Of a DNA stretch of 64,000 bases, positions 36,006 through 48,100 are shown in pieces; the stretch's first letter is position 1, and the number at the start of each line of letters is the position of its first letter. The translations under genes were made by a program, and so were the position numbers. A model generated the notes under the pieces. That model was not told the DNA's origin. It saw only the letters and a list, made by a program, of their open reading frames with translations, and did not search any database. Location of the stretch: contig NC_054083.1 in assembly GCF_017562075.2 (NCBI RefSeq), positions 37,803,255-37,867,254 of the forward strand, in the 5' to 3' direction. This DNA comes from Anopheles merus (Eukaryota; Arthropoda; Insecta; Diptera; Culicidae).

Positions 36006-36572
36006 ATGAACAAGTTCGCGACCGTTCTGGTGCTGGCCAGCATCTGCCTGGCGGGCGTTTCGGCCCAGTGCCCGCGCATCGTGACCCGCGCCCAGTGGGG
36101 AGCCCGTGCCGCCAGCACCGCCCAGCTGCCGATCCGTCCGGCCCCGTGGGTCGTGATGCACCATACGGCCGGTGCGTCCTGCACGACCGATGCGGCCTGC
36201 GCCCAGCAGATGCGCAACATCCAGTCCTTCCACATGGACGGCAACGGCTGGGCTGACATTGGCTACAACTTCCTGGTCGGTGAGAACGGTGCGGCGTACG
36301 AGGGACGCGGCTGGGGACGCCAGGGCGCGCACGCTCCCGGCTACAACGATCGCTCGGTCGGCATGGGCGTGATCGGCACGTTCACCAACGTCATCCCGAA
36401 TGCGGCCGCCCGTACCGCAGCCCGTAACCTGATCACCTGCGGTGTGTCGCTCGGCCACATTGCCTCGAACTACTGGCTGATTGGACATCGTCAGGCCGTC
36501 GCCACCGCCTGCCCGGGCAATGCGTTCTTCAACGAGATCCGCACCTGGCCGCGCTTCAACCCGAACGTGTAA
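36006..36572 (+). CDS. PGRPS2/PGRPS3: Short secreted peptidoglycan recognition protein (amidase type), plus copy
   Basis: The 188-residue protein is identical to that encoded at 32311-32877: signal peptide 1-20, amidase domain with His52, Tyr87, His161 and Cys169. By eye the coding sequences differ at only two synonymous alanine codons (GCC versus GCG near 36201 and GCG versus GCT near 36328). The two genes are arranged head to head with 3.1 kb between starts. Their promoters are unrelated in sequence, so they could respond to different signals while making the same enzyme. No AATAAA was seen shortly after the stop; ATTAAA at 36876 is a weak candidate. Confidence 0.96.
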   Translation: MNKFATVLVLASICLAGVSAQCPRIVTRAQWGARAASTAQLPIRPAPWVVMHHTAGASCTTDAACAQQMRNIQSFHMDGNGWADIGYNFLVGENGAAYEGRGWGRQGAHAPGYNDRSVGMGVIGTFTNVIPNAAARTAARNLITCGVSLGHIASNYWLIGHRQAVATACPGNAFFNEIRTWPRFNPNV

Positions 36573-39500
36573 AAGTTGTATTTATGGAAGACTGTTTTGG
36601 TTGTTTAATATAGAATGGCATAAGTGCATTCACTATGTGTTTACCTTGTTTTGGAGAGATTGGAAAGAAATGTAGCTCTATGCGGGGTAGTCTAGCTGTA
36701 GGACTCATTGTGATTCCTTTTTTGCACAAAATTCCAACCATAGGGGTAATCTCATCTCTCAGATTAGTCGTATCATTACAAGAACGGTAACACTTTAACA
36801 CACATATCATTGCGATAACAACTCAAGTGGGTATTCCAATCATCCATAAACAGGAGTTGAAGATTGTAAGTAGCTAATTAAAGGTAGCAAAGAGTAAAGA
36901 ATCTTGCACAAAAAGAATATTCCACCACGATGCTTCATTAAATCCCTTGACATGAATACAAGGAGGGACTTTACAAAATAATCAAAGAAATAGTAAAATT
37001 GGGTTAAACCCACTGTACAACCATTGAGTTAAGAACGAATGCATGTACATGCTGAGTCACAACTAATTTGTGAATAAGACCTTTACAGTGTTAATTAAAG
37101 ATAAGAAGGTTTAGTAGATAAGTATAATACGATTTTGAGTCAAGAACCACTTCTGGCCATCTCTTTTTAATGATCAGGTTGCAGGGCTCCTCTGTCCATT
37201 GCCAGGAATTTGCCATGCTCATGAAGACTGAAGCAAACGGTCAACATTCGCGTTCGGTTGAGTCTGAGGACTGCATAATCTCTCCAAAAACTAGTTTGAA
37301 AGTGCAGCTGAGCTTCCAGTTGCTTTAAAGTAATTAGTGTAATCTTATGGAAATATGGACTGGGTTGTCAGTACGACCTGATAAATGGAGGTTAAGTTTC
37401 GTTAATAGAGACATTGTTTAAGAACTGGTTTCAGTTAACTAATTTGTATTTTACAATTACTCCTACAGTGATAGTACATGTAGGAATCAATCGCGAAACG
37501 AATGAAGGAATATTGTGCTCCAAGCAATTTGACAGGAACTTGAGTAAAATATTGTGACAAGTAGAATATTAAATTTACATTATATTTCATAACCATCGTT
37601 TCGGAATTTCCCATGAAACTACACAACGCTGTATGGTGAATTTTTTATACAGAGAAAGCGATGCTTATGTCACGCATTTTAAATGACTACAGCTAAAATC
37701 AATAATAATAATATGCAAGAAATATCCAGGCAAGCACATCAATCCTATTAGATGTGCAACTTTCTACCGTCGTAGTCAGTGATATTAATAATGGTGTGTC
37801 AAATTATCTCATAACCATTCCAGTGTCATAAAAGTTTACGGGAACGATCAACAAAATAGCCAAAGTGAGGATAACACAAGATTTTAAGTACATAAAACGA
37901 CTTTGACTAACTTTGTAACCTAGTATGATTATTTAATGACTCCATTAATGACACAGAAACTGAACATCACTTACTGCCCCTTGCGAATATAAAACTGAAC
38001 TTAAGTTAAAGTAATCACCCACAAACATGTTTCTCAGTTAAACCACAAAAACCGAACCATTTAAGCTACTTCTTCTAAATCGTGCACGATCGTTTATTAG
38101 ACCTTAAATCCGTAATCTTCCTTACAAACTATAAACCAACCAAGCGTATCTAAACAGAGACTTCTCCCTCCAACGGGTGTATCACACAAACTCGTTGACA
38201 TTGATTTTATCATATCATATCCGACCTCTATCCGCTCCACTGTCATCGAATCGCCCATGAAGGTGTTCTAACAAGTTCTGGAGCCTCACAAAAAACTGCC
38301 GCCCCATCGATCGACGTTCGTCTAATTCGCACACGACAACGCTTGGTAATGGCAATAATTACACCCCAAGGATCGCTTCAGTCGCCCGCTCAAGGATGTT
38401 TCGCAGCGCATGCACGCAGTTAGAGGTGGTTGTAACGACGGTAACATGTGCTTATAGGCTGCTAGAGGCACGCGTCATCGATGATTGGACGATTCCGGCG
38501 ATAAAGTGCGAGAGAGTACAAAGTACTAAGGCAAATAACACAACGAGAGACGGTTCGATCGACAGCATGACTTGTAACGTGCCATGCGTATCGGGGGGGT
38601 ACTTCACATTCTATGGAGAACCACTTTTTGTTGCGGTATGTTATCTGTACAGTCGTTCCAGCAGGGAAGAAGTGGGACAGACGGTGCGGGAATCACCACC
38701 ATCTCCATAACAACACCAAGCGCTGGGTATTACGGCACCGAGCAAAAATTTCAGAACCCTTCGTAACGCACTCATCCTGACCGGTCGCGTAGTGATGAGT
38801 GTAGCACTTCCGGCACACCACGGGCACAGACACTCCACAGTTGAATAACAACAACGGGCAACAGCGAGACGAACGGTTGAAGTGGGGTTGCACTTGAAAA
38901 ACGCACACACGGTGAGAAGTGTGCCGTCTACGCGGCGAGTGCGCCTTCAAGTTCAGCGAGGCACACGCGCACAAGCAGAGCCGGTGTTGTTGTTTCGTGT
39001 CACGCTGAGGCGGTGACCTTCCCTAAAGGTCTTCTCGCGCACGCTGTAATTCTCTACGCCAACCGGTCGGTTGGATCGTTCGCCGCAGACTGTGGTGCGC
39101 GCGTTAGGAACGGATAGTGCGTGGCTCTGGATCTTGGGGCATTAGGTTATCCCCACCAATCTCAGCGCGTTGGGATTTTGGTGCCGATGCGAGACCTGTC
39201 TTATCAGGCGATCATCTCTCGTGTGGAATACGTTTAAAAGGGTAATGAGGCGCCGCTTCGGTGACATGCTTGATGACAGCAATACCACGCGGAAGGAAGT
39301 AAGGCATTTGGGAGGATAAACGCTTCTTCGCAACGTGTGAGGTGAAGTTGCTTTAGTCTCAAAAAACCGTATGATGGATTACTCCAGTTGGAACGATCAG
39401 ATAACGATCAGCTTAAGTTCAAGAGAAAGTACTCATGATTCGGCACAAAATTGGGTCAAACGGAAACACTTGAGTCAGCGCTGGAGCACTTTTATATCAC

Positions 39501-40680
39501 ACTCAGGATAAAGTATGGCAAGTATTATAAACTTTGCAAAAGCCATTCCTTCGCGGATTGGTGAGCATATTAAAGACGCAGTTGATTCCACCGGCAGTAC
39601 GCTTAAACTGGTTTTGCTACGCAGCTTTTACGACGGTCACTGACCGGTTTGGAGAAAGGGAAAGCTTTAGGCTATAATTTAGGCAACCTTTTGATTCCTT
39701 CTTGCTGTGGTTGTTTTTTGTTTTGCCCACATTAATCTGCATCGGGTAGTGCGATAGGGTCGAAATTCTTCTCTCCTTCTACTTTCACGCGCTGACAACA
39801 CACGCTGGGAGAAACGGTTTTGTTGTTTAACGCGTGAATGTGGCGTACAGAGAGATAGATAAAACGTGGGAGTGTTCCGCATAACTTTTGACATTCTGCG
39901 ATCAAGCAAGATGACGCAAACAGATCCTGAATTAAGAGAAGGACTGAATAATCTGATATTCTTATATTCTGTCACGCGTTTAAGCACTTTCTGTACAGCG
40001 AGGCTAATTAAAGGAAGATTCTTACATCGAAAACACAGGAATCATTTAGACTTTGTAGGCGCCGGCACGTCCATGCCACAGGTCGCTAAGTCTGCTAAGG
40101 ACTGCTCGACTTCTTGCTAGAAGGCGATCTCGCATTGACATATACAATGTCGCATGTATGAATTAAAAAAAACTAATCAATTTTATTATACTTAAAAATG
40201 TACGGTAGAGCGTTACTTCTGAAAACATTTCTCGGATCAGAAAGTCTTTCATTGATTTGTAAGGCTTTAGGATAAACTGAGCATTTGTGAACACTTATTT
40301 CACGAAGTCAATGTTCACAATGCAAGAAAAAATCATAATGAAATAAGGTAAAGTGAACTTACCGTAGAAGCGTTGATTCCGTTTGATTGTGGATCGCAAA
40401 GATCGCAACGTTGAACGATTCGGCTGCTTTCTTTTCGCGTCATCATGGCTGCCAGGCACAAGGCACAAATCCTATACACGTATGCATACGTTTTCTCAGG
40501 ACTTACATGTTCTTGCCGATAATTTTATTTCCCACCGCGCGCTATTCTTGCTGTTCTATACACATATATACCTCATTCGCCTTCGTATCGCTTTGCTGGT
40601 TTACGCTGTGTTAACACTCGCCACCATCAATTGTGTTTTGATCGGTGTGTTTGGCGCCACTGCTGACACCAGCAGCTGAT
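36573..40680. other. Spacer downstream of the plus PGRP gene
   Basis: 36600-38100 is AT-rich without gene-like features. 38390-39330 is richer in GC and CpG and may contain a promoter or untranslated exon, but no open frame or splice pair could be supported. 39900-40680 is AT-rich and unassigned. Confidence 0.35.
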
Positions 40681-43600
40681 ACACCTGCACGGGTTTTCGT
40701 TCCTGACTAAACTGTCCTGCGCGATCGAACTGTACTTGCTCTATCAATGCTTTTGGGCAAATTCTTTCTTCGACCTACCCCCGCGTCAACACTCATATGC
40801 TTTGTTCTTCTGTTCATTCCAAATCATCTTACTTGCTACGGGTTTCCTAATGCAAAAAACAGAGAGATAGAGAGATAGAATGATTTTGTTGATGAGTTTT
40901 GATTGTATGTTTATGTGTAGCTGTGTGTTTATGTGTCGTTCAGTGTATGTGGATGTGTATGACTGTATCCTTTTCACCTCATCATCGTTTGCTTCCTCAT
41001 CGTGTTTCAATATGTGTTCTAATGTACGCGTGTATGATTACGTAAATGATGCACATGCACACTGGCGTATGCACGGGCGTGTGTCGTGTTGTCCCTTAGC
41101 ATAGATCTCCTCCCCCCTTCCATTTATTCCTACCACTTTTCTGCGCTTATGGATTGGAAAGCGGGCTGCCTATACCCCTTCACCCACACCGCCATGCATG
41201 CATGCACATTCAAATATATCCCGCGGCCGGGTTTACAGTGATAAAAAAACCGATAAAACTAGGAGGTGAGCGCGCGATGAATGCTTTCTTTTTTCTTCTG
41301 CTTATTCCGTCACGTTGATTTTCTTCTCTCCTTCTTATCCGCCGCTCTGTTTCTTACAACTTCTAAAGGTTATCTTTTCGTTACGTTTCGCGAGCTTGCC
41401 GTCGCACAATGTGCGTTCTCTAACCCTGCATCGATTATACTTCCTTACACACTTTGTGTTGTTTTACTTCTTTCTTTCTTTCTTTTTTTGTTTGTTCTAC
41501 CATGTTGTCACCTTTCTTGGTGAGCCGATTTGCTGACACAATGCATAACTCTAGCTTATATTGCTGCATGTAGCTCCAATCGAACATTGCCACACTTCAT
41601 ACTTCCTGAATTGTTCACACTGTTTCGAGCTGTTTTTTTTTTCAATTTACTTAACTTGTTGTTTTGTTTTGTTCTTTTCTTTCAGCAATTATACTTCGAG
41701 CTATATAAGAGAGAAAAAAATAAAATACTATCGTCTGGTTACCTTTATGTATATATATATGTATATAATAAGCATATGTATATGAAAACAAACGAAAAAA
41801 TAAAGGAAAACAAATAAAGATGGAGAAAAACTATAAAACTGAAAACAAAAATAAACTCTCTGCACCTCTGATTGCGCTCTTGCTCCTAAGCGGGCAGGAG
41901 AGGAGTGCGTACACCGCGGTGTACTACTATCGTTTCCACCGCGATTGTCTCAAACCCCCCAACTCGGCTTGGCTGTGGCATCTATTTATACTGCGCTAAT
42001 TCACCAACATGACTTCTTTTTTTTCCTCGAACAGAACGGAAGGGTGCATCGTTTTGGATAGTCCCAAAATCGCCACTGTTCGTTGCGCAGTTATATCCAC
42101 CATACTATCACGCATTGCTTAACTAACAAATTCCCTGTGTCGCACACACTGCAGTAGCACGTGCACGCGCCGTACCACGGCTCTGTGCGTGAACTAATGC
42201 TTAAAGCAACGAGAGAAAAAACAAAACTCGACTTTAGTGCGAACTGGTTGCATGAAAAAAAGGTTAAGGAGCAGGGAAAAAGACTCCTCACGCGCACCGT
42301 ACATCTGTGTAGTACTACCATCGCTCAAACATTACCTGCAACTCGGTTCGTTCTATGCTTCGACCCTCTTCATCACACATGTGCGACACAACTAATCGGT
42401 ACCATCCAATCAATCAATCCTACAGAGCGATGCAAATGAAATTAATTGTTACGAGGGAAAATGCTATGGCGTGAATGATTGTTTTACGATTATAGATAGA
42501 AGTAGGAGTGAGTAAAACATTTCAAAAACAGTCTCCCCCCCCCCCCCCACCCTCCTCACACCATGCTTAGGTACGAATTTTTCTTTTCTCCAGATTAAAA
42601 TTCGATTATAACTCACTACTACCGGTACTACCAAATACGGGTAAAAACGTAAACACGGCATAAGTTGGAAGATATGCTCGGCCCTGAACCAAACACGGTA
42701 TATATCTCGGTTTCCCTGACCCTCTTGTTTGCCCCACCCTACACATTCTGTGATTCACGCTGTCGGTGATCGTGCAAAAAGGATATTGTAACTGACTGCA
42801 TGGAAACTTACGAAGAAGAAAGGGAATTTCACTGCTAGAGAGAACACTCGTTTCTTAGCTATTTCTTGCTACACTACGTTCTCAAATTAGTCGTTTTTTT
42901 CTTCCTTTTTACTCCTTCGATTTCGACTACGTCAACCCAGTGTCGCATAATAATTGATTGCCACCCCTTCCTTTCGTGTATCTGTCTATTCCGATATATA
43001 CCTCTCACGGCTTTCGGTTGTACCGTGTACCTAGAAAATGCTAACCTGAATAATACCAGAGATGAGGGAAAATGCCCAAAAACCGATACACGACGGGATC
43101 GCATCTGTCGCATCATTTAGAATGCAACATGCAACGTGCGCGGGTATGCCATAACACACACACACACACACTAGCACCAAACGGGGGCAACAACAATTCT
43201 AACGCAACCGCGGAGCGGGTCATTTGAAAGCGATCGCACAGCCCCGGACTAATGGCTGGGGTAATACGCTCATAAGACAGGATTGCTGCTGTGTATGGTA
43301 CGGTGTCATCACCGTCATCCGATGCACACTGAATGACGCGTTCGCTAACTTCAACCCTATTGCACAAAATGCGATGCAACAAGGGGCGGTAGAGAGGGAG
43401 GTGTAACTAATTGCACCATGTGTTTTGCCACCCAACGGTACGCCGCACTGGCGCCACTACTAACCCCGGATAATAATGTTACCTAACTTGGTTATCTATT
43501 CCGCGTTGTCTACTTCGGTCAGAGCGTTTGCTCTCACTTTCCGCTTGTTGTTCGATACTGCTCGTCTATAATTCGTTTCTAGTTTCATTTCTGTATGTTT

Positions 43601-44037
43601 GTGTGTGTTTCAGCTGCTGTATCATAATTGTTTCGGCAATTATGTGCTTTTTTGCTGATGTTTTTTTTCCACTTTGATGGGTTTTGTTCGGTTCGGCTGC
43701 TGCTGCTGCTTCGTCGGCTAATCATTAGTTTACATGTTTTGCTACTATTTCTAGAGTAAAAAGTTTTCCTGCGCACTGTACTTTCATTATTATTTTGTTG
43801 CTTTTGTTGCTGTTGCTGCTGCTGTTTTGTATTGTTCCGTCGCAACTCTACTACCTTTGTGTGTATCCTGTAGGTGAGTGGTGCTTGCAACGATACTGCT
43901 GCACAAGCAGCAGAGCATTGAGAATTGTTTCTATGTCTCTCTTCTACAACTAACTGTTACACACAGTCTCCTTATCGATTTTCGGGCTCTAACTCATCCT
44001 ATTTTCCAAATGACCACACATAGGCGATTTATGTGCT
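40681..44037 (-). other. msn: Probable msn 3' UTR and downstream sequence
   Basis: No coding frame follows the msn stop codon at 44038-44040. On the minus strand the sequence is rich in A and GA runs with a candidate AATAAA at about 41124-41130. A run of 14 C lies at 42535-42548 on the plus strand, and CA/GT repeats near 43150. The transcript end cannot be fixed. Confidence 0.4.
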
Positions 44038-45199
44038 CTACCAGTTGGCCATGCCCGGTTTGTTCAACGTCATGAAGTAGATCTGACAGGATGAGCCGCC
44101 TTTGGCACTGCTGAAGAAAACCTTGTCGTTCCGCTCGCACAGGAACTTGAGACGCTGCGCCTTTTTGTGCATAAACACACCGTCCAGGTGGCCGGTTTCT
44201 ACCGAACGAATCTAAAAAACGGAATCGGCCAACAAAGCGAGTTAGCATCACGTATATTGTATCGCCAACAACAACGACATCAACAAACACTTACCTCGAT
44301 TGCTTTGTTGCCCCAGCCCATGATCTGGCCGGTGCCGATGTACGCGACGGAGGTTGGCATTTCGCCCCACTGCAGCACGATGTTCTTCGACACCCGGCCC
44401 ATCGTGTTGACGTAGACACCTTCGTTGTCGTAGCAAAGCAGCAGCTGCATACCGTTCGAGTTCGGCAGCGTTACGATACAGTGTGGCGAAATTGGACCCT
44501 GAGTCTGAAGGAGAGTTTGCAGGAGCGTTATTAGAACGTCGGACCTGTCGGATGAAGTATTCTTTGCACTTACATGCTTAGGAAGATAGATATCGTAAAC
44601 GGTAGCCGAGTCGAGATCGACCGCATGGAAACCTTCCGCCGACCCGTAGATGACCTTTAGCCGCGTCTGCTCCTCCACGGTCAGATCGACCAACAGTGGG
44701 CGATGCATCAGCTCTCCGAAGCTCTAAAAAAAGGAGAAAAAAAGGACATTATTAGTATCCTTCTGTCCACATCTCCACCGCCTTTTCTGCTTACCTTAAA
44801 AGCCATAAACTTATGGTAGGGCTTCGGGGCCCAGGCGTAGATCTCGATCGAGTCCTTTAGAGCGATCACGAGGAACTTGATCCGCTCGTACTTGACGATC
44901 TTGAAATGCACTGCACCCTGCAGATCACCGACATTGATCCAGCCGTTGCGGCGTTCCACTTGTTGCTGAAAGGAAGCAAAAGGAGCAAGGGATATATTAA
45001 ACTTCTGAAGCAGGATACAGAACGATCTCTGCAGATGACTTACATCCGTCAGCCCGTCGGTGCGCAGAATCTTCGACTTGAGCCAGGACAGGTAGTAGAC
45101 GCGGACACGGTTCTTCTTGCCCGAGATGGTCACCAGTATGTTCTGGCCTTCGAGCACCTCCATCTGCTGGAACCGCCGACGGGATATCAGCTGGTAGAC
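44038..45199 (-). CDS. msn: msn CNH-domain exons
   Basis: Five exons (45044-45199, 44795-44965, 44574-44723, 44295-44504, 44038-44211) encode most of the CNH beta-propeller: VYQLISRRRFQQMEVLEG, YERIKFLVIALKDSIEIYA, VIYGSAEGFHAVDLDS, LLLCYDNEGVYVNT, MGWGNKAIE and a conserved end, YFMTLNKPGMANW. In this family the domain binds small GTPases such as Rap2. All introns are 69-85 bp, in contrast to the kilobase introns in the linker. Confidence 0.96.
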
Positions 45200-48100
45200 C
45201 TGCAAGCGAATAGATGAAGAATGTAGTCCACTACAATCTGTACACCGAGGCCTTTTTGCGTTTGCTTACCTTGCCCTGGCCGGAGCGATCGAGCAACATC
45301 AGCCCGTTCTCCGTGCCGATCAGCAAATTGACACCCCACAGGGCCGCGCACAGTATCTCGGAGTTGAAACGCTTCTTGTACTTCCGTATTTCGGGCGTAT
45401 CACTCGTAGCATCGTGCGACGTTGGCGTCACGTTCACGTTCACGTGACTCTCGCGCCGTGATGCGGCCGATCCACCTGACTGTGCGCCGAAGCCGAACGT
45501 GAGGAAGCTGCGCTGCTTCTGTTGTAGCGCGAGCGAGAATGGCGACACCGGAAGCGGTTGTTGTTGTTGTGGCGATGGTTGTTGTGCGGCACCGGACGAT
45601 TGTTGTTGGTGGTTCGCGTTCCCATTCGCACCGGGAAGCAGATGCACCGGCATCGTCCCCATTGGCAGATGATGTTGCATTTGATGATGGTGGGGCGATG
45701 GTTGGTGGTATTGTTGATGGTAGGGAGGAGGTAGTAAATGATTGTTATTGAGCAGTTTATGATTAACGACGACCGCGCTACTACTACTATTACTACTACT
45801 GCTTAGGAGTCTAGTGTTAATCGAATGGTTGGGACTGTTGTTGCGGGAGGACGACGAGTTCGACACGGTCGAGTGGGGCGAAGCGTTCCCCCGACTGCCG
45901 GGGGTAGTAGTAGCCGGGCCAGCAGCGCTTAGGTTGTTGGTGGTGGTGGTGTTGGTTGCGCTATTGGTACTGTTTGGAGCTGGAAGGAAGGATTTGGGTT
46001 GCATGCTACCAGGGACGAGGTTGGACTGAACGGAGGCGTTAACAGCGGCCCGGTACTGGTTTGGGACGCAGCAGCCGCCGCCGGGTTTCGTACCGTTATT
46101 GTCGAGTTTAAAGGTACGATATTGCAATTACATCAATACGTTACGCGTTACGAGGGGGTTAAATAGATGTTTTTTTGTTGTTGTATTTGTTTAATTTTAT
46201 TTGCATTTGAAAGCATTGCAATTGTAACGTTTACACAAACAATACGCGATTGGAAGTGGTAGTTGTGAGTAGCAGTAGTTGTAAAATAAAAGTAAAAGAA
46301 AACATAATTAGTAAAATGTTTAATTAAAATTAGAGGAAACATATTAAAAAGGCGATGAGAAAGCAAGTGAAAGCAAAACAGAAGAGGTAGATGAAACAGA
46401 ACGAACTAATAAAGTGAAGCAGGATAGAACAAAAAGATATAAATGGTAAATGAATTGAAATGTCCAAAATGAGACCCCATCACCAAAATTTATAAAACAC
46501 AAATACAAAGATATAAAAATACAGCACGCACAAATAGTTAACAAGAAAACTTAAAAAGGATAACAAACTGATGGGTGAAATAAACAAAAAGAACTAACAA
46601 AAACGTTAAATGAAAACAAAAAAAGTATGAAAGTTTTGCCATATTTTAGTTGCCGTTTCTTTTCCAATTTGAACATTTGAAAGTTACTTCATACATTATA
46701 TATCATTTTTCAAATACAATTTGATGAAAAAGAGGAAGATTTTTAATACATTTAAGCCCTTCTATAACGCGGGCAAGATCGCTACAGACCAGCACACAAT
46801 AACAAAAGCGCGACCCAAATACCACCAACAACCGCGAAGCAATATTCGATAACATTGTGAGAAGAAATGTGCAATGGGAGCAGAATTGCAGTAAAGAAGG
46901 TGAATTTGTCTTTCGTTGTGGATTACTCAAGGGAACACACTTCCCCTAACCAGTGCCAAGAGTAAATGGACGGATTCGAAGGTAACTAAGCATTAATATG
47001 CTAATTAATAGCATTAATATTAAAGCATTAATATTAAAGGGAAGAGGGAGCGATTTGCAAGGATGAGGCATTGAAGCGTGAAGGATATTCGGTTATTGAA
47101 AGCGCTGTGGGTACACCACCCATCGAAAGCAAGGAATGTGATGCAGAGCAATGCTGCGAGGATCAAACTCGTGTGTGTATGGGCCAGCATAGATAGTAGG
47201 GGATATGTAGGGGAAGGGAAAGCGGTCTGTGAAGTTCAAGCGTTCAACCATCGTACGTACACACGCGTACACCACCCCTCCCAGTCACACTTACCTCTTC
47301 GCTGGCGGACTTGTCATGTCTTGGAGGCGTCGCCGGTGAAGCTTGACTAAGTAGATCCGGCAGGACGCTGCTCGTTCGCTGACCGGGCGTACCGAGGCTG
47401 CTATTCTCACCCGAGCGATTCTTCTGCGTCCAAGGGTGCGGTTATCGGGTGGCGGCAGTTTTAAGTGATTTGGTCGATGTGCGTGCGAGGAAGGATTTTG
47501 ATGTTTGTTTTTTTTTATTCCACAGGAAAAGGGAAGAGAAGAAAAAAATCATTAGTGATCGATAGTAGCAGTGGCGTTTTTTTTTTTAAATAGTGCACAC
47601 GGTAAGACACTCCGCGGCGGTACAGCAACATTGTGATAGAAAAAACAGAGATGAACGAAACAAATTGTTGAATGCAAGTAACAATATGTAATCAGATCGT
47701 ACTGAAACAAAACGAAAAACGGAAATATGGAACGAAACTTTGAAAAAGGGATTTATTAAAGATCGAGATGGTTTAGAAACACAGGGTTAATGTTGCATTT
47801 TTATTTTGTTATAGGTTAAAAGCGGTAAAGTTTTGGGTGGTAGTAGAAGCGTGTTTGTGTGTGCGTGTGTTTCTCACACAGAGTAACAACGGAAGAGGAA
47901 GAAAACATGACGCAAACGAAAGCAGCATAAGAATGAGATGGATGGAAATTAAAAGAGTAAGTGAACGTAAACATTTTAGGTGAGATGAGCTGTGGAGATT
48001 TTCCAGAGTGCCACAAAACGCAATTGGTTGCACAGATAAGCGTTAGCCAGTTAATTGTGTATTTTCCTGTCGGTAAAAAGTGTAGCTTCTTGTTGCATCG

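Noticed and set aside
35937..36488. 183-codon frame antisense to the plus PGRP gene
   Set aside because: Same shadow effect as at the minus copy.
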